Shown here in pieces: positions 22,566 to 44,859 of a stretch of DNA of 64,000 bases. Every line of letters begins with the position of its first letter. Position 1 is the first letter of the stretch. Source of the DNA: Beroe forskalii (Eukaryota > Ctenophora > Nuda > Beroida > Beroidae); contig WFMF01000154.1 in the NCBI GenBank assembly GCA_011033025.1, forward strand, positions 124,001-188,000, given 5' to 3'. A model generated the notes under the pieces. It was not told the DNA's origin. It made no database searches and saw nothing but the letters and a program-made list of their open reading frames with translations. Both the position numbers and the translations under genes were made by a program.

Positions 22566-22918
22566 CTCCCTTTGGGCATGAATGGGGTGGGTGGTATTCG
22601 CAGTGCTTGGCACCAATTACATATCCTTACCTCATACATAAATACTGCCCCCTGAGCGGTTGCCAGTGTGACGTCATCAACTCCCCTCTCTGAAGCCTGA
22701 TAAGTACGTCACTCTCCGGACCTATGCGTGGTGCGTGCCCTGAATAAAATACCTGGGGTGCCTGGCTCAGCAGCCCGCTCAGCATACAAAGCAGAGAGGG
22801 TTATATTCGTTAGGGTTTATTTGCCAAGTTTTACATTGTTATGCACATAGCATGATATGCTGTGGTCTGCAATGAGGATAGCACTGGGTGATGGACAGTT
22901 GTTATGGGTGGTGGGTGT

Positions 22919-22951
<33 letters not shown>
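22919..22951. repeat. (GT)n microsatellite
   Basis: About 16 GT dinucleotides follow GGTGGGTGTAA. It is intergenic, upstream of the gene starting at 23417. Confidence 0.9.
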
Positions 22952-22952
<1 letters not shown>

Positions 22953-23416
22953 TATCACATGATAGAATATATGTTTGTTATAATGTTTAACGCCTCAATT
23001 CGCTGACTGTAGCTGCTGCAATTGTGTCATTGTGTCACAGGTGACTCAGCAGCTTCCGTACGCTGTATAGCATTGGGTTTCCTAGGTGTCAGTCGGAGGT
23101 ATATACATTATACACTTGGCTCATGTAGATCATAATCCGTGTACTGTGTATTTCATTGTTTCTCATCAAACTTTAGTTTATCTGTAGGACTCTTCAATCT
23201 TCATATCTCTCATCATAATCTATATTTTTGCATTTTTGAAGGAATTGGTTGGAAATGTATTCGATTTTTCAATTCCAAACTATTTTTGTTGCTGATCACA
23301 ATTGTAGAAAATGAGAAACTATAATTCCTCATTTCTCTATATTTCCTCATTAAATTCTACCCCCTTTCCCTCCCTGTTCCACCATTATCTGACCCCATCA
23401 ACCACCCCTGAGTAGC

Positions 23417-34406
<10,990 letters not shown>

Positions 34407-36540
34407 TACGTGTAATGCTTGTAATGTGTATACTATGTATTGTGTATACCATGTATTATGTTTACAATGTACACTGTGTAAACAATTAATGTTGTGTACA
34501 AACTGTACTACTGTTCAGGAAAATGTAGAGAGTAAGTTCTTGTATACCTGACTGAAACACGTGTATTGTGTACTGAGTATGATTATATGCAACGTATTTG
34601 CTCCGTCCAGATTATGTGATTTTTACTGGAAAATTTTAATTACCATGACTCAGCGTTTCTTTTCATCCACTTGAACATAGCATGGTTGTACAATAATATT
34701 TCCTATTTTCGAAGGGTCTTAGTGCTCCGCAGTTATTCTATGTGCGGCGCAAATCTTTCCTCAAAACATCCGGTAATCACTTTACAGTGGTGACAGGATC
34801 TAGCGACTCCATATTCAATAATAAACATTATGGTTCATTACGACAATATAGTCATGATTATTGCTTGGCTTGCCTGGCAGGTTCCAAGCGTTTGTTGAAT
34901 AAAGTATCTTCAATTTGTAATGGCATAATACATTGTACAATATGCATTCGATTCCTGACATGATAATCATATAATATTTGATTTTGAGGTGATTGTATCA
35001 GTCATGATCTTGTTTTGAATTTGAAGTAACGTTTGTATCAATATTGTAATTATGTGTACTGCTGTATTATGGAAAGTTATATGAATTAAAATGGGGATTT
35101 GTTTTTATCGTGAATTCGTTATTGTTCAAGAAATGAGTTCGTGTAACAATTCATCACTATAAGATACAAATCTTATTTAAGTACTTCGAATTTTCTGGGA
35201 TCTTTGTTGGTGTAACCTGTATGTGTGTGATCATAGGTCGAAAGCAAAACGTCGAAAAGGGCAGGTAAACAGGGTAGACAAAGATTATCCACAGTTTCAA
35301 AATTACATAACATACTCAATCTTCAAGAGAGTTGAGGTAGAGATATTTTCTAAAGAAAAAAAAAGGAGAAAAACTATGCAAATTGGGGGCTATGGGTCCA
35401 ATGTTCGGTTCCATCCAAGTGTCCTTTAGACCTATGAGTGCACGTGCGTGTTTTATTTAAAGGAATATTGTTCTATTTGTCTCTAAATTAGACTGAATAA
35501 TTTTTGTCCTTTTTAATGATTTTATGAGAAGGCAATTATACATGGAGGCGATTTATTTCCAGCAACATATGATCAGTAATTTTCATGAAAATATGTATGA
35601 ATTTATTTATCTCGATACGAGCCATCAGCCAATCTTGACTGTCACACGTCAGCCACAAAAGATGGGTTGTAATTTTGCTTCACAGCTTTTACAGTAATGT
35701 CAGCATTACTGGACCTGGGCCAGGTCATTAGATTTTTAAATGAAGCCATACGTCAAAGTAGAAGCACGATTATTGAAGGTGCTGACGAATTGATCGTGTG
35801 CAAACACTCTCGTTACCCGCTGTTTGCTGAATTTTTTAAAAACTGCAACAAACGGTTTCAAGCAGACTTCGAAGATGTTGGATATCATAAAACTATTAAA
35901 ATAAATTTCTTTTTGTTATTCTACGAAACTGTTTGTTGAAGGTTAAATAAATGTCAGCTACCGCATTAAACATATTACAGGGCCATTCACAAATTAAACT
36001 GATATCCATTTACATTTGACCTATTCAAATTTACAGTTTAGTTGTGGGTACTTCAACTCCTATTTGCTACAAATGTACCGTAAATGTAATGTTTTAAAAG
36101 ATATGATAATCTTCTCATTTTCCATGGAAATTCTTATTTTCAGTGAATGGTCTCTGATCAGTTATTTGCTTTTTTGGCTATCTCTTAACCAGCATCAAGT
36201 TTATTTTATCGTATTTATGAATTAGCTGGTTACTAATTGATTTTCAATTAAAATATAACTTTATCAAATTTATAAATAACCTTGTTAAAGGTTTGTGTGT
36301 CAATTTATTGTTGCTTATTTGAGTACAATTATTGATTTAATTGCGCACTATCAGGGTTGTTGTTGTTGTTGTTTTAAAAATATTTCTCCAAATGCCGAAG
36401 CTTTTCATTTGTTTATTTACAATAAAACTATTTCCTCTGTTATATTTTCAACTTGCCTGAGTTCAGACGTTGCCTGGCCTCTTCGCGCGCGCCCAGACTC
36501 TTATTTAGAATATAGGCCAGAAAACGTTTGGCAAACTGGG
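34407..36540. other. 3' flank and gene-poor stretch
   Basis: TGTATAC-rich sequence at 34430-34530 is probably the 3' UTR of the preceding gene. An 80-codon frame at 35697-35939 starts with ATG just after an acceptor-like TTTTACAG and reads as amphipathic protein (VIRFLNEAIRQSRSTIIEGA). I do not recognise it and it could be chance. The rest is AT-rich and featureless. Confidence 0.45.
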
Positions 36541-36542
36541 GC

Positions 36543-39305
36543 ACAGTGCTGTCATACTCATAGCAGGACACAGTGTCAGCAGCAGTGCTGCAGACACTGT
36601 CACAGCAATAGGGCACAGTGTCACGCAGGCGTGTGACACTGTGTCCTGCAATGCTGTGACACTGTGTCCTGCGATGCTGTGACACTGTGTCCTGCAGTGC
36701 TGTGACACTGTGTCCTGCGATGCAGTGACACTGTGTCCTGCAATGCTGTGACACAGGGTATTCGGTCATTTGGCCTAACTGGGCATCTGGCCTAACACTG
36801 GTTAGGGTCAGGGGAGAGAGATAAATTCAAAATCTCTTGAGTATTTCTTGAGTTTAATGCGTTAGGCCAAATGACCTAGAACCGTGACACAGTGTCCTGC
36901 AATGCTGTGACACTGTGTCCTGCAATGACACTGTGTCCTGCCGTGCTGTGACCCTGTTTCCCAGTGCTGTGACACTGACACTGTCCTGCAGTGCTGTGAC
37001 ACTGATTCAGTGTCCTGTAGTGCTGTGACACTGTGTCCTGCAGTGCTGTGACACTGTGTCCTGCAGTGCTGTGAGACTGTGTCCTGTAGTGCTGTGACAC
37101 AGTGTCTTGCAATGCTGTGACACTGTGTCCTGCAGTGCTGTGACACTGTGTCCTGCAATGCTGTGACACTGTGTCCTGCAATGCTGTGACACTGTTTCCT
37201 GCAGTGACACTGTGTCCTGCCGTGCTGTGACCCTGTTTCCCAGTGCTGTGACACTGACACTGTCCTGCAGTGCTGTGACACTGATTCAGTGTCCTGTTGT
37301 GCTGTGACACTGTGTCCTGCAGTGCTGTGACACTGTGTCCTGCAGTGCTGTGACACTGTGTCCTGCAGTGCTGTGCCACTGTGTCCTGCAGTGCTGTGAC
37401 GCTGTGTCCTGCAGTGCTGTGACACTGTGTCCTGCAATGCTGTGACACTGTCCTGCAATGCTGTGACACTGTGTCCTGCAATGCTGTGACACTGTTTCCT
37501 GCAGTGACACTGTGTCCTGCCGTGCTGTGACCCTGTTTCCCAGTGCTGTGACACTGACACTGTCCTGCAGTGCTGTGACACTGATTCAGTGTTCTGTAGT
37601 GCTGTGACACTGTGTCCTGCAGTGCTGTGACACTGTGTCCTGCAGTGCTGTGAGACTGTGTCCTGTAGTGCTGTGAAACAGTGTCTTGCAATGCTGTGAC
37701 ACTGTGTCCTGCAGTGCTGTGACACTGTGTCCTGCAATGCTGTGACACTGTGTCCTGCAATGCTGTGACACTGTTTCCTGCAATCCTGCAGTGACACTGT
37801 GTCCTGCCGTGCTGTGACCCTGTTTCCCAGTGCTGTGACACTGACACTGTCCTGCAGTGCTGTGACACTGATTCAGTGTCCTGTAGTGCTGTGACACTGT
37901 GTCCTGCAGTGCTGTGACACTGTGTCCTGCAGTGCTGTGACACTGTGTCCTGCAGTGCTGTGCCACTGTGTCCTGCAGTGCTGTGACGCTGTGTCCTGCA
38001 GTGCTGTGACACTGTGTCCTGCAATGCTGTGCCACTGTGTCCTGCAGTGCTGTGACACTGTGTCCTGCGATGCAGTGACACTGTGTCCTGCAATGTTGTG
38101 ACAGTGTGACACAGTGTCCTGCAATGCTGTGACACTGTGTCCTGCAATGCTGTGACACTGTTTCCTGCAGTGACACTGTGTCCTGCCGTGCTGTGACCCT
38201 GTTTCCCAGTGCTGTGACACTGACACTGTCCTGCAGTGCTGTGACACTGATTCAGTGTCCTGTAGTGCTGTGACACTGTGTCCTGCAGTGCTGTGACACT
38301 GTGTTCTGCAGTACTGTGACGCTGTGTCCTGCAGTGCTGTGACACTGTGTCCTGCAATGCTGTGACACTGTGTCCTGCAGTGCTGTGACACTGTGTCTTC
38401 CAGTGCTGTGACACTGTGTCCCAGTGCTGTGACACTGTTTCCCAGTGCTGTGATACTGTGTCCCAGTGCTGTGACACTGTGTCCTCCACTGCTGTGACAC
38501 TGTGTTCCAGTGCTGTAACACTGTGTCCAAGTGCTGTGACACTGTGTCCTGCAGTGCTGTGACACTGTGTCCCAGTGCTGTGAAACTGTGTCCCAGTGCT
38601 GTGGCACTATGTCCTCCAGAGCTGTGACACTGTGTCCCAGTGCTGTGACACTGTGTCCTGCAGTGCTGTGACACTGTGCCCTGCAGTGCTGTGACACTGT
38701 GTCTGCAGTGCTGTGACACTGTGTCCTGCAGTGCTGTGACACTGTGTCCTGCAGTGCTGTGACACTGTGTCCCAGTGCTGTGACACTGTGTCCTGCAGTG
38801 CTGTGACACTGTGTCCTGCAGTGCTGTGACACTGTGTCCTGCAGTGCTGTGACACTGTGTCCTGCAGTGCTGTGACACTGTGTCCTGCAGTGCTGTGACA
38901 CTGTGTCCTGCAGTGCTGTGACACTGTGTCCTGCAGTGCTGTGACACTGTGTCCTGCAGTGCTGTGACACTGTGTCCTGCAGTGCTGTGACACTGTGTCC
39001 TGCAGTGCTGTGACACTGTGTCCTGCAGTGCTGTGACACTGTGTCCTGCAGTGCTGTGACACTGTGTCCTGCAGTGCTGTGACACTGTGTCCTGCAGTGC
39101 TGTGACACTGTGTCCTGCAGTGCTGTGACACTGTGTCCTGCAGTGCTGTGACACTGTGTCCTGCAGTGCTGTGACACTGTGTCCTGCAGTGCTGTGACAC
39201 TGTGTCCTGCAGTGCTGTGACACTGTGTCCTGCAGTGCTGTGACACTGTGTCCTGCAGTGCTGTGACACTGTGTTCTGCAGTGCTGTGACACTGTGCCCT
39301 ACAGT
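36543..39305. repeat. 23-bp satellite array (left arm of an inverted pair), over 100 copies
   Basis: The unit is CTGTGACACTGTGTCCTGCA plus GTG. At 36880-38400 it is organised in higher-order blocks of about 280-380 bp, each marked by GCCGTGCTGTGACCCTGTTT then CCCAGTGCTGTGACACTGAC. At 38400-38650 21-bp units with CCCAG occur. From about 38765 to 39270 the 23-mers are essentially identical. Minus-strand frames of up to 537 codons (repeating HSVTALQDTVSQHCRTQC) stay open in all three phases and are artefacts. Confidence 0.95.
36764..36876. mobile_element. 113-bp MITE-like insertion inside the 23-bp array
   Basis: Perfect 16-bp inverted ends, GGTCATTTGGCCTAAC (36764-36779) and GTTAGGCCAAATGACC (36861-36876), enclose unrelated sequence that interrupts the array. 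There is no coding capacity. Confidence 0.85.
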
Positions 39306-39309
39306 GCTT

Positions 39310-39925
39310 ACAGTTACCGTACTCTAACCAGAGCTGTCTTGGCTGTTCGGCGTTAGTATCTGGTTAGATGAAGTGCTGACCACATGCTGTGTCCCTGTTT
39401 GCTCGTGCACACTTTACATTACGCAAAATAAGGATCCGTAAGATGGAGTAAATATGCAGTGCTGTGACACTGGGTCCCACTTAACCGTTCCCTGAGAAAG
39501 CGCCGCGCGACGATAACATGGGAATACGTGTTTCGACGGGCGATGTCCGTCCCTTTCTTCTGACTTGTTGTTGACTTCGCCGAAGGCGCAAAGTGACGTC
39601 CAAATGTGGAACGTTGCGTCGCGCGCGCGAGGGTAACATCCTACGAATACGTGTTTAGCATCACTAAGACAGTGGAATGGGCACTGCACAGCTCGACGGA
39701 CGTCCAAATGTGGAACGTTGCGCCGCGCGCGCTAGTGTAGGGTAACTTGACGGACGTTGCCCCGTCTATTTCTTCTGACTGGATGGCTAGGTTGCAAAGT
39801 GACGTCCAAATGTGGAACGTTGCGCCGCGCGCGAGGGTTGTCTGACGTCGTCAGACCCATTATCTAAAATTTTAACGCCTGACAACGCGAGGGTAGGGTA
39901 ACATCCTACGAAGGGTAACATCCTA
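39310..39925. repeat. Spacer between inverted arrays with its own GC-rich repeats
   Basis: GACGTCCAAATGTGGAACGT then TGCGYCGCGCGCG occurs three times (about 39594, 39701, 39803). GGGTAACATCCTACGA occurs three times. The CpG-rich character contrasts with the surroundings. No gene is seen. Confidence 0.85.
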
Positions 39926-41180
39926 CGATGGCACAGCACTTGGACACAATGTCACAGCACAAGGACAAATTGTCACAGCATTAGAACACAGTGTCACAGC
40001 GCTAGGACACATTCTCAAAGTACTGGGACACAGTTTCACAGCACTGGGACACAGTGTCACAACACTGGCACACTGTGTCCAGCACTGGGACACAGTGTCA
40101 CAGCACTGGGACACAGTGTCACAGCACTGGGGCACAGTGTCACAGCACTGGGACACAGTGTCACAGCACTGGGACACAGTGTCACAGCACTGGGACACAG
40201 TGTCACAGCACTGGGACACAGTGTCACCAGTCACAGCACTGGGACACAGTGTCACAGCACTGGGACACAGTGTCACAGCACTGGGACACAGTGTCACAGC
40301 ACTGGGACACAGTGTCACAGCACTGGGACACAGTGTCACAGCACTGGGACACAGTGTCACAGCACTGGGTCACAGTGTCACAGCACTGGGACACAGTGTC
40401 ACAGCACTGGGACACAGTGTCACAGCACTGAGATACAGTGTCATAGTGTCACAGCACTGGGACACAGTGTCACAGCACTGGGACACAGTGTCACAGCACT
40501 GGGACACAGTGTCACAGCACTGGGACACAGTGTCACAGCACTGGGACACAGTGTCACAGCACTGGGACACAGTGTCACAGCACTGCAGGACACAGTGTCA
40601 CAGCACTGGAACACAGCACTAGGAACAGTGTCACAGCAGTCAGCACTGGAACACAGTGTCACAGTACTGGGACACAGTGTTACAGCACTGGAAGACAGTG
40701 TCACAGCACTGTGACACAGTGTTACAGCACTGGAACAGTGTCACAGCACTGCAGGACACAATTTCACAGCACTGGGACACAGTGTCACAGCACTGGGGGA
40801 CAGTGTCACAGTTCTAGGGGACAGTGTCACAGTACTAGGACACAGTGTCACAGCACTGGGACACAGAGTTACGGCACTGGGGGACAGTGTCACAGTAGTA
40901 GGACACAGTGTCACGAGCACTATGGCACAGTGTCACAGCACTGGGACACAGTGTCACAGCACTGGGACACAGTGTCACTGCACTGGGACACAGTGCCATA
41001 GCACTGGGATACACTGTCACAGCACTGGTATACAGTGTCACAGCACTGGGACACAGTATCACAGCACTGGGACACAGCGTCACAGCACTGGAACACAGTG
41101 TCACAGCACTGGAACACAGTGTCACAGCACTGGAACACAGTGTCACAGCACTGGAACACAGTGTCACAGCTTTGGAACAC
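39926..41180. repeat. 21-bp satellite array (right arm of an inverted pair), about 58 copies
   Basis: The unit is CAGCACTGGGACACAGTGTC plus A. This is the reverse complement of the 21-bp variant of the left array, so the two arrays face each other. Homogeneous copies lie at 40080-40600; degenerate ones at both ends. Open frames on both strands are artefacts. Confidence 0.95.
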
Positions 41181-41220
41181 AGCCGAAGGCGAGGGGGGCA
41201 GACGATGTCTGACAATGAGA

Positions 41221-41324
41221 GTTGGGGTATGAATCATTTTCTTTTGATTTGTGAGTGGGGTCATTATCATATCTATGATAATGACCTCACTCACAAATCA
41301 AAAGAAAATGATTCATACCCCAAC
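41221..41324. repeat. Near-perfect 104-bp hairpin (49-bp arms, 6-base loop)
   Basis: The left arm, beginning GTTGGGGTATGAATCATTTT (41221-41269), pairs with 41276-41324 across the loop TATCTA with one mismatch (G against A near TGAGTG(G/A)GGTCA). It starts about 40 bases after the right satellite array ends. It could be a fold-back element or a transcribed hairpin. Confidence 0.93.
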
Positions 41325-41329
41325 CTCAT

Positions 41330-42229
41330 CTAGATAATCAAGGAGAAGAATCCTGGATTCCCGACTTTTCATCTAACGTCATTTGGGCCGGCATTCAGTT
41401 AATAAATAACAACTAATAATATCCCATTTTACACAATATTCAATGATATAAACATGAAACAGTCATATAAAAATTTCAACTACACACATTTCATTAAACT
41501 CTATGATTTCCAACGATATTCATTGCTAATGATAAGAAAATAAGATTGAGACTGATAAACAAAAATAAAGGGGACGGACTCTTGTTGTCTGGCAAATCAG
41601 TATCACACAGGATCAGTTATTTGAATCTTAGGTCACATGTCACTTAATCTGGGTATTTGCCCATGTAATACCGGGTGAGTGACGTCACGGACCCAAACCT
41701 ACCTATAGTCTATACCCTAGCCTCAACAAGAAAGTTAAGAGATTCAGGGTTGATATAGGATTACTGAGGTGTCGCTGCCTATGAGATCGGTGTCTGAAAT
41801 TTCCACAAAATCACAATTTGTACGCGTGTGATACTGATTTAACAGTATATTCACCGCGCGATCGGAAATTTCAGAAGAATTCTCATTTCTCGAGGTGGCG
41901 ACACCTGCCTTAGCAGTTTGTTTGGTGATACTGGACCCAGGAAGGTCTATAAACGATGTCGACAAGGTTCACGTCCATCACGTCACCCGACCACTGTTAT
42001 GTGGGAGGAACACCGATCCCTTAATTTCTACCCATCTCTAGCTCTCAGGCAAAAGAAAGAGCTGGGAGTGAGTGGGGCTGTCAAACACCCACTCAAAATA
42101 AATAAAGAACCACATCGTTTACATTTGTATTTGTACCATTGAGTCAAAAGAGACTTTAATAAATTACTCATCAATTTTAAATAAATCACCGATAATCTTA
42201 TGGGAGGGTCGGGGGTGGTTGATTTGAAC
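41330..42229. other. Intergenic; one unassigned minus-strand frame
   Basis: A 73-codon minus-strand frame (41965-41744) is polar and protein-like (GSSITKQTAKAGVATSRNEN). It lacks an ATG, and a stop lies just upstream, so it could only be an exon. I see no partner exon and do not assign it. The GLRX5 3' UTR should lie at the right end. Confidence 0.4.
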
Positions 42230-43003
42230 TCATTTGATGAGAGAAGTGATTCCCACGTCTTTTAACACGTCTATGAGTTCCCCGTTCTGGTGTAACTGGA
42301 TCATGATATCACATCCTCCCACGAACTCACCTCCCACATAAACCTGCCAAAACATTATAATAGAAACTATTTCTTATGGGATCGTTCACGTATTACGTAA
42401 TCATCTGGGGAGGGGGTGTTTCCAAATGATTACGTTTGATTACAGGGGGGTGAGGGTGGGGGTTTGGTGGTGGATTACTTGAAGGATCAAAACCTGAGGA
42501 ATGGTAGGCCAATCAGAAAACTCTTTGATGTTTTCCCTCAGTTCTTGGTCCTGAAGAATGTCGTGAGCCGTGAACTTGTCGACTCCGTGCATGTCTAGAA
42601 TCTGGCACACTGCTCGGCTAAACCCACACCTTGGTTCTTCTGGCACCCCTTCATAAATACCTGGCAGTTATTAATATTTTAGGAATTTACAAGATATCAA
42701 AAGTAATTATGTGCATTTTCATTCATTCCAGTTACACAAAACTACAAAAACCTTATATGAAACTAAGACACATCCTGGTCATTCGAGCGAATTACTGCGG
42801 GAGACTCCCAGGAGTCCCCCGGAAGAACATATGGGAGTACCCGAGAGTCCTCATGCCATTTGACGATTCAAATTGAACCTTACCACAACTTTGTCCTCCT
42901 TGATCTTGCTTTCAATGTCGCCCCTTTGTTCGGCCGTCATGGCTAAATACCTACATGTCGTTGTGATGCCTGGTCTCACCAGACGTCCCACAGCAGCAAA
43001 CAT
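42230..43003 (-). CDS. GLRX5: Mitochondrial monothiol glutaredoxin (GLRX5), three exons, with a one-base lesion
   Basis: Exons on the minus strand: 43003-42884, 42660-42494, 42343-42230. Exon 1 encodes an Arg-rich, Ser/Thr-rich leader ([20 protein letters not shown]) fitting a mitochondrial presequence, then the start of the domain. Exon 2 has the monothiol site CGFS, the [20 protein letters not shown] helix and the conserved WPTIPQ. Exon 3 has [24 protein letters not shown]5 binds a 2Fe-2S cluster with glutathione and passes it on in mitochondrial Fe-S assembly. Exons 1 and 3 require phase 0, but exon 2 is 167 nt, one short of 168. The VFMKG and [10 protein letters not shown] parts lie in different frames around the G run at 42646-42649. 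One missing G would explain this. Intron 2 is mostly a MITE copy. Confidence 0.9.
42378..42488. mobile_element. MITE-like element, GGGATCGTTCAC family (copy 2), inside GLRX5 intron 2
   Basis: GGGATCGTTCACGTATTACG at one end and the decayed GGATTACTTGAAGGATC at the other enclose the same G-rich core as copy 1 (TCCAAATGATTACGTT). It takes up about 110 of the 150 bases of the intron 42493-42344 and ends about five bases from the 5' splice site. Confidence 0.8.
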
Positions 43004-43903
43004 AACCTCAGTTAGTTAATTCTGTCAGTCAAATCAATCGATAGTCTTGATAAACAGTGAAAAACAGAACTTGATATTTATACAAGAGGCGTATACAGAA
43101 TTATCTCACAGCTTCGGAATAAGATTTAAGTAGATAAATTCCATAAAGCAAAAGCAGCGCGCGCTAGTACTGTCGTGCACCGATGCGTATAAGAAGCAAT
43201 AAATGCAATGCGCCCGACGCAACCACAGGAGATTTACGACCGTGCAGTAGATGTTCGAGCTCAAAATTGTCACAAAGATTACCGGTCAGCGCGTACGTAG
43301 CTCAACACAAGCAAGCCGATACGTAACGCTGTTTCCGAGAAAGTACAAAACTGAGGTATTAAGTTTCACTTGCATTTTACCAACCAAGGGCAGAAGTGTC
43401 ATGTATTTATGTTGTGGTAATGCGCAGTGATTTGACGTCATACATTCATATCATAATGTCAATACTTCTATACTTGACATAGTAAAAGCCACAGATCGAA
43501 GAGTGGGAGGAGACAGAGAGAGGGAGGGAGCCCTCCAGGCTCCAGCGGTACAGACATGGTGATACTTTAAATAACGGAATCAGACGGAATTCATATAAAG
43601 TTCTTGTAAAAATTGTGACATAAATCTCAATAAACCTCAACCGGCTTCATGTAAAAATTGTGACGATTTTGTGACAATAATGCCCGAACACCTTCTCCGA
43701 CCGTGAATTTGCCATAAAGCCTACCGCGCAGGGCCTCACCATCAATTCTTACATCCTTCCTTGCTCTGAATTACCATTCAGCACGTGCAAACTCCCGTTG
43801 CTAGGCGACGCAAATTTCAAAAGTTGTCAAAGCCTACGTGGTCCCCAGTTTTCGTTACAATACACAGTTTAAGTTGCTAATTTCTACTTTCATCAAATAG
43901 AAG
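43004..43903. other. Intergenic between divergent genes
   Basis: It separates the GLRX5 start (minus) from the small plus-strand gene at 43904, so it may act as a shared upstream region. There is a GC-rich patch at 43155-43170 (CAGCGCGCGCTAG). No exon is seen. An 86-bp repeat copy lies at 43614-43700. Confidence 0.5.
43614..43700. repeat. ~86-bp direct repeat flanking the 43904 gene (copy 1)
   Basis: TGTGACATAAATCTCAATAA, then ACCTCAACCGGCTTCATG and GATTTTGTGACAATAATGC. A second copy lies at 44770-44859, just beyond the 3' end of the small gene. Confidence 0.85.
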
Positions 43904-44701
43904 ATGCTTTCAGCAATCGAAATACTGACGGTGGCAGAACTTCTTCTGCTAACGTCCATGGTGGTGATACTGACGTACGTCAGTATCACATTAAAAAGGA
44001 TTCTGGAGATGCTACGTGAGAGTGCGAAGCCAGAGGAAGAATATCCATGACAAGGCTGAAAAAGATGTTCAGAAGAATGGAGAAGGAAGAGCAGGCGGAC
44101 ATGGGAGACCTGTAAACTCCTTTCCAAACCTTGATCATTGGGGACACGGAGCTGTCAGGGTCGGGAAGCGAAGATTTGCTGAGAGACGCAACCTTCAGCC
44201 TTCCACCGCTTGACTTCAATGACGATTTTGTGATTGAAATGTCTGACGACATCGCGAGTTTGATTTTTTGATCATATTATAATAGTCAAAGCATCATATT
44301 AATTATGTCTGATGCCTTCTCCAACAGTCCGTTATTTTAAATATTTATTTCGTAACATATTGAAATTTGGAGACACTCGAAATGAAAGGTCGACATTGAC
44401 ATCAACCTCTCTTTACAGGAGCCAGGTGAAGTTGTGGATGATGTTCCGGTGGCTGACTCTATGTCAACAATCGGAACGAGAAGGCTGTTCATGGTAAGCC
44501 AAAATGCTAATATCTTTTCACTCTAGACGCTTTTACTCAAAAATCAACACTCATATTGATTATTACATTATGAGGGGTTCCAAGTGTGAAATTTCACTAA
44601 TTCAACAGGTTTGCTTAATGGAAAAAGACTTTCAGGAGGACAGTGAGGAAGAAGGAGACGCTACAACGCCTCCAGCTGATTGGACAGCCTTCTTCCCCTG
44701 A
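43904..44701 (+). pseudogene. Small single-pass membrane protein gene, unrecognised, apparently damaged
   Basis: An ATG at 43904 begins a frame with a strong membrane segment (ILTVAELLLLTSMVVILTYV) and a charged end, but it stops at 44050. From 44047 another frame carries coding-like sequence (TRLKKMFRRMEKEEQADMGD). This meets TAA at 44113 and continues with RDATFSLPPLDFNDDFVIEM to about 44257. Two downstream exons fit: 44426-44493 (or from 44419; GEVVDDVPVADSMSTIGTRR) and 44609-44701 (EKDFQEDSEEEGDATTPPAD, stop TGA). The acidic frame runs through both. I read this as one gene with a frame break and a stop in exon 1; a genuine 48-residue peptide is the alternative. A 22-bp perfect palindrome sits in the membrane-segment codons. 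Family unknown. Confidence 0.4.
43966..43987. promoter_or_regulatory. 22-bp perfect palindrome with two overlapping TGACG/CGTCA motifs
   Basis: GATACTGACGT is followed directly by its reverse complement ACGTCAGTATC. The core TGACGTACGTCA contains two CRE/bZIP-like half sites. It lies within the membrane-segment codons of the small gene, so coding constraint alone does not require the symmetry. A binding role is only a guess. Confidence 0.5.
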
Positions 44702-44769
44702 TACAAGACCCGGGGAACACGGATCTTTGGTTTATCCTTTCTAAAATGTCGTTTTCTTTGCCCCGCTAT

Positions 44770-44859
44770 TGTGACATAAATCTCGATGAACCTCAACCAG
44801 CCTCATGTAAAATTTGAGGCCGCGATTTTGTGACAATAATGCTCGAACACCTCGGACAG
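44770..44859. repeat. ~86-bp direct repeat flanking the 43904 gene (copy 2)
   Basis: TGTGACATAAATCTCGATGA, then ACCTCAACCAGCCTCATG and GATTTTGTGACAATAATGC, in the same orientation as copy 1. Together they bracket the small gene at about 1.15 kb spacing. Confidence 0.85.

Noticed and set aside
36862-39292. Minus-strand frames of up to 537 codons with repeating HSVTALQDTVSQHC-type motifs
   Set aside because: All three phases are open because the 23-bp unit contains no stop in any frame. The sequence is a satellite with no splice or start context.
39923-41333. Plus- and minus-strand frames of 60-175 codons across the 21-bp array
   Set aside because: The same artefact: open in several frames on both strands, with pure repeat composition.
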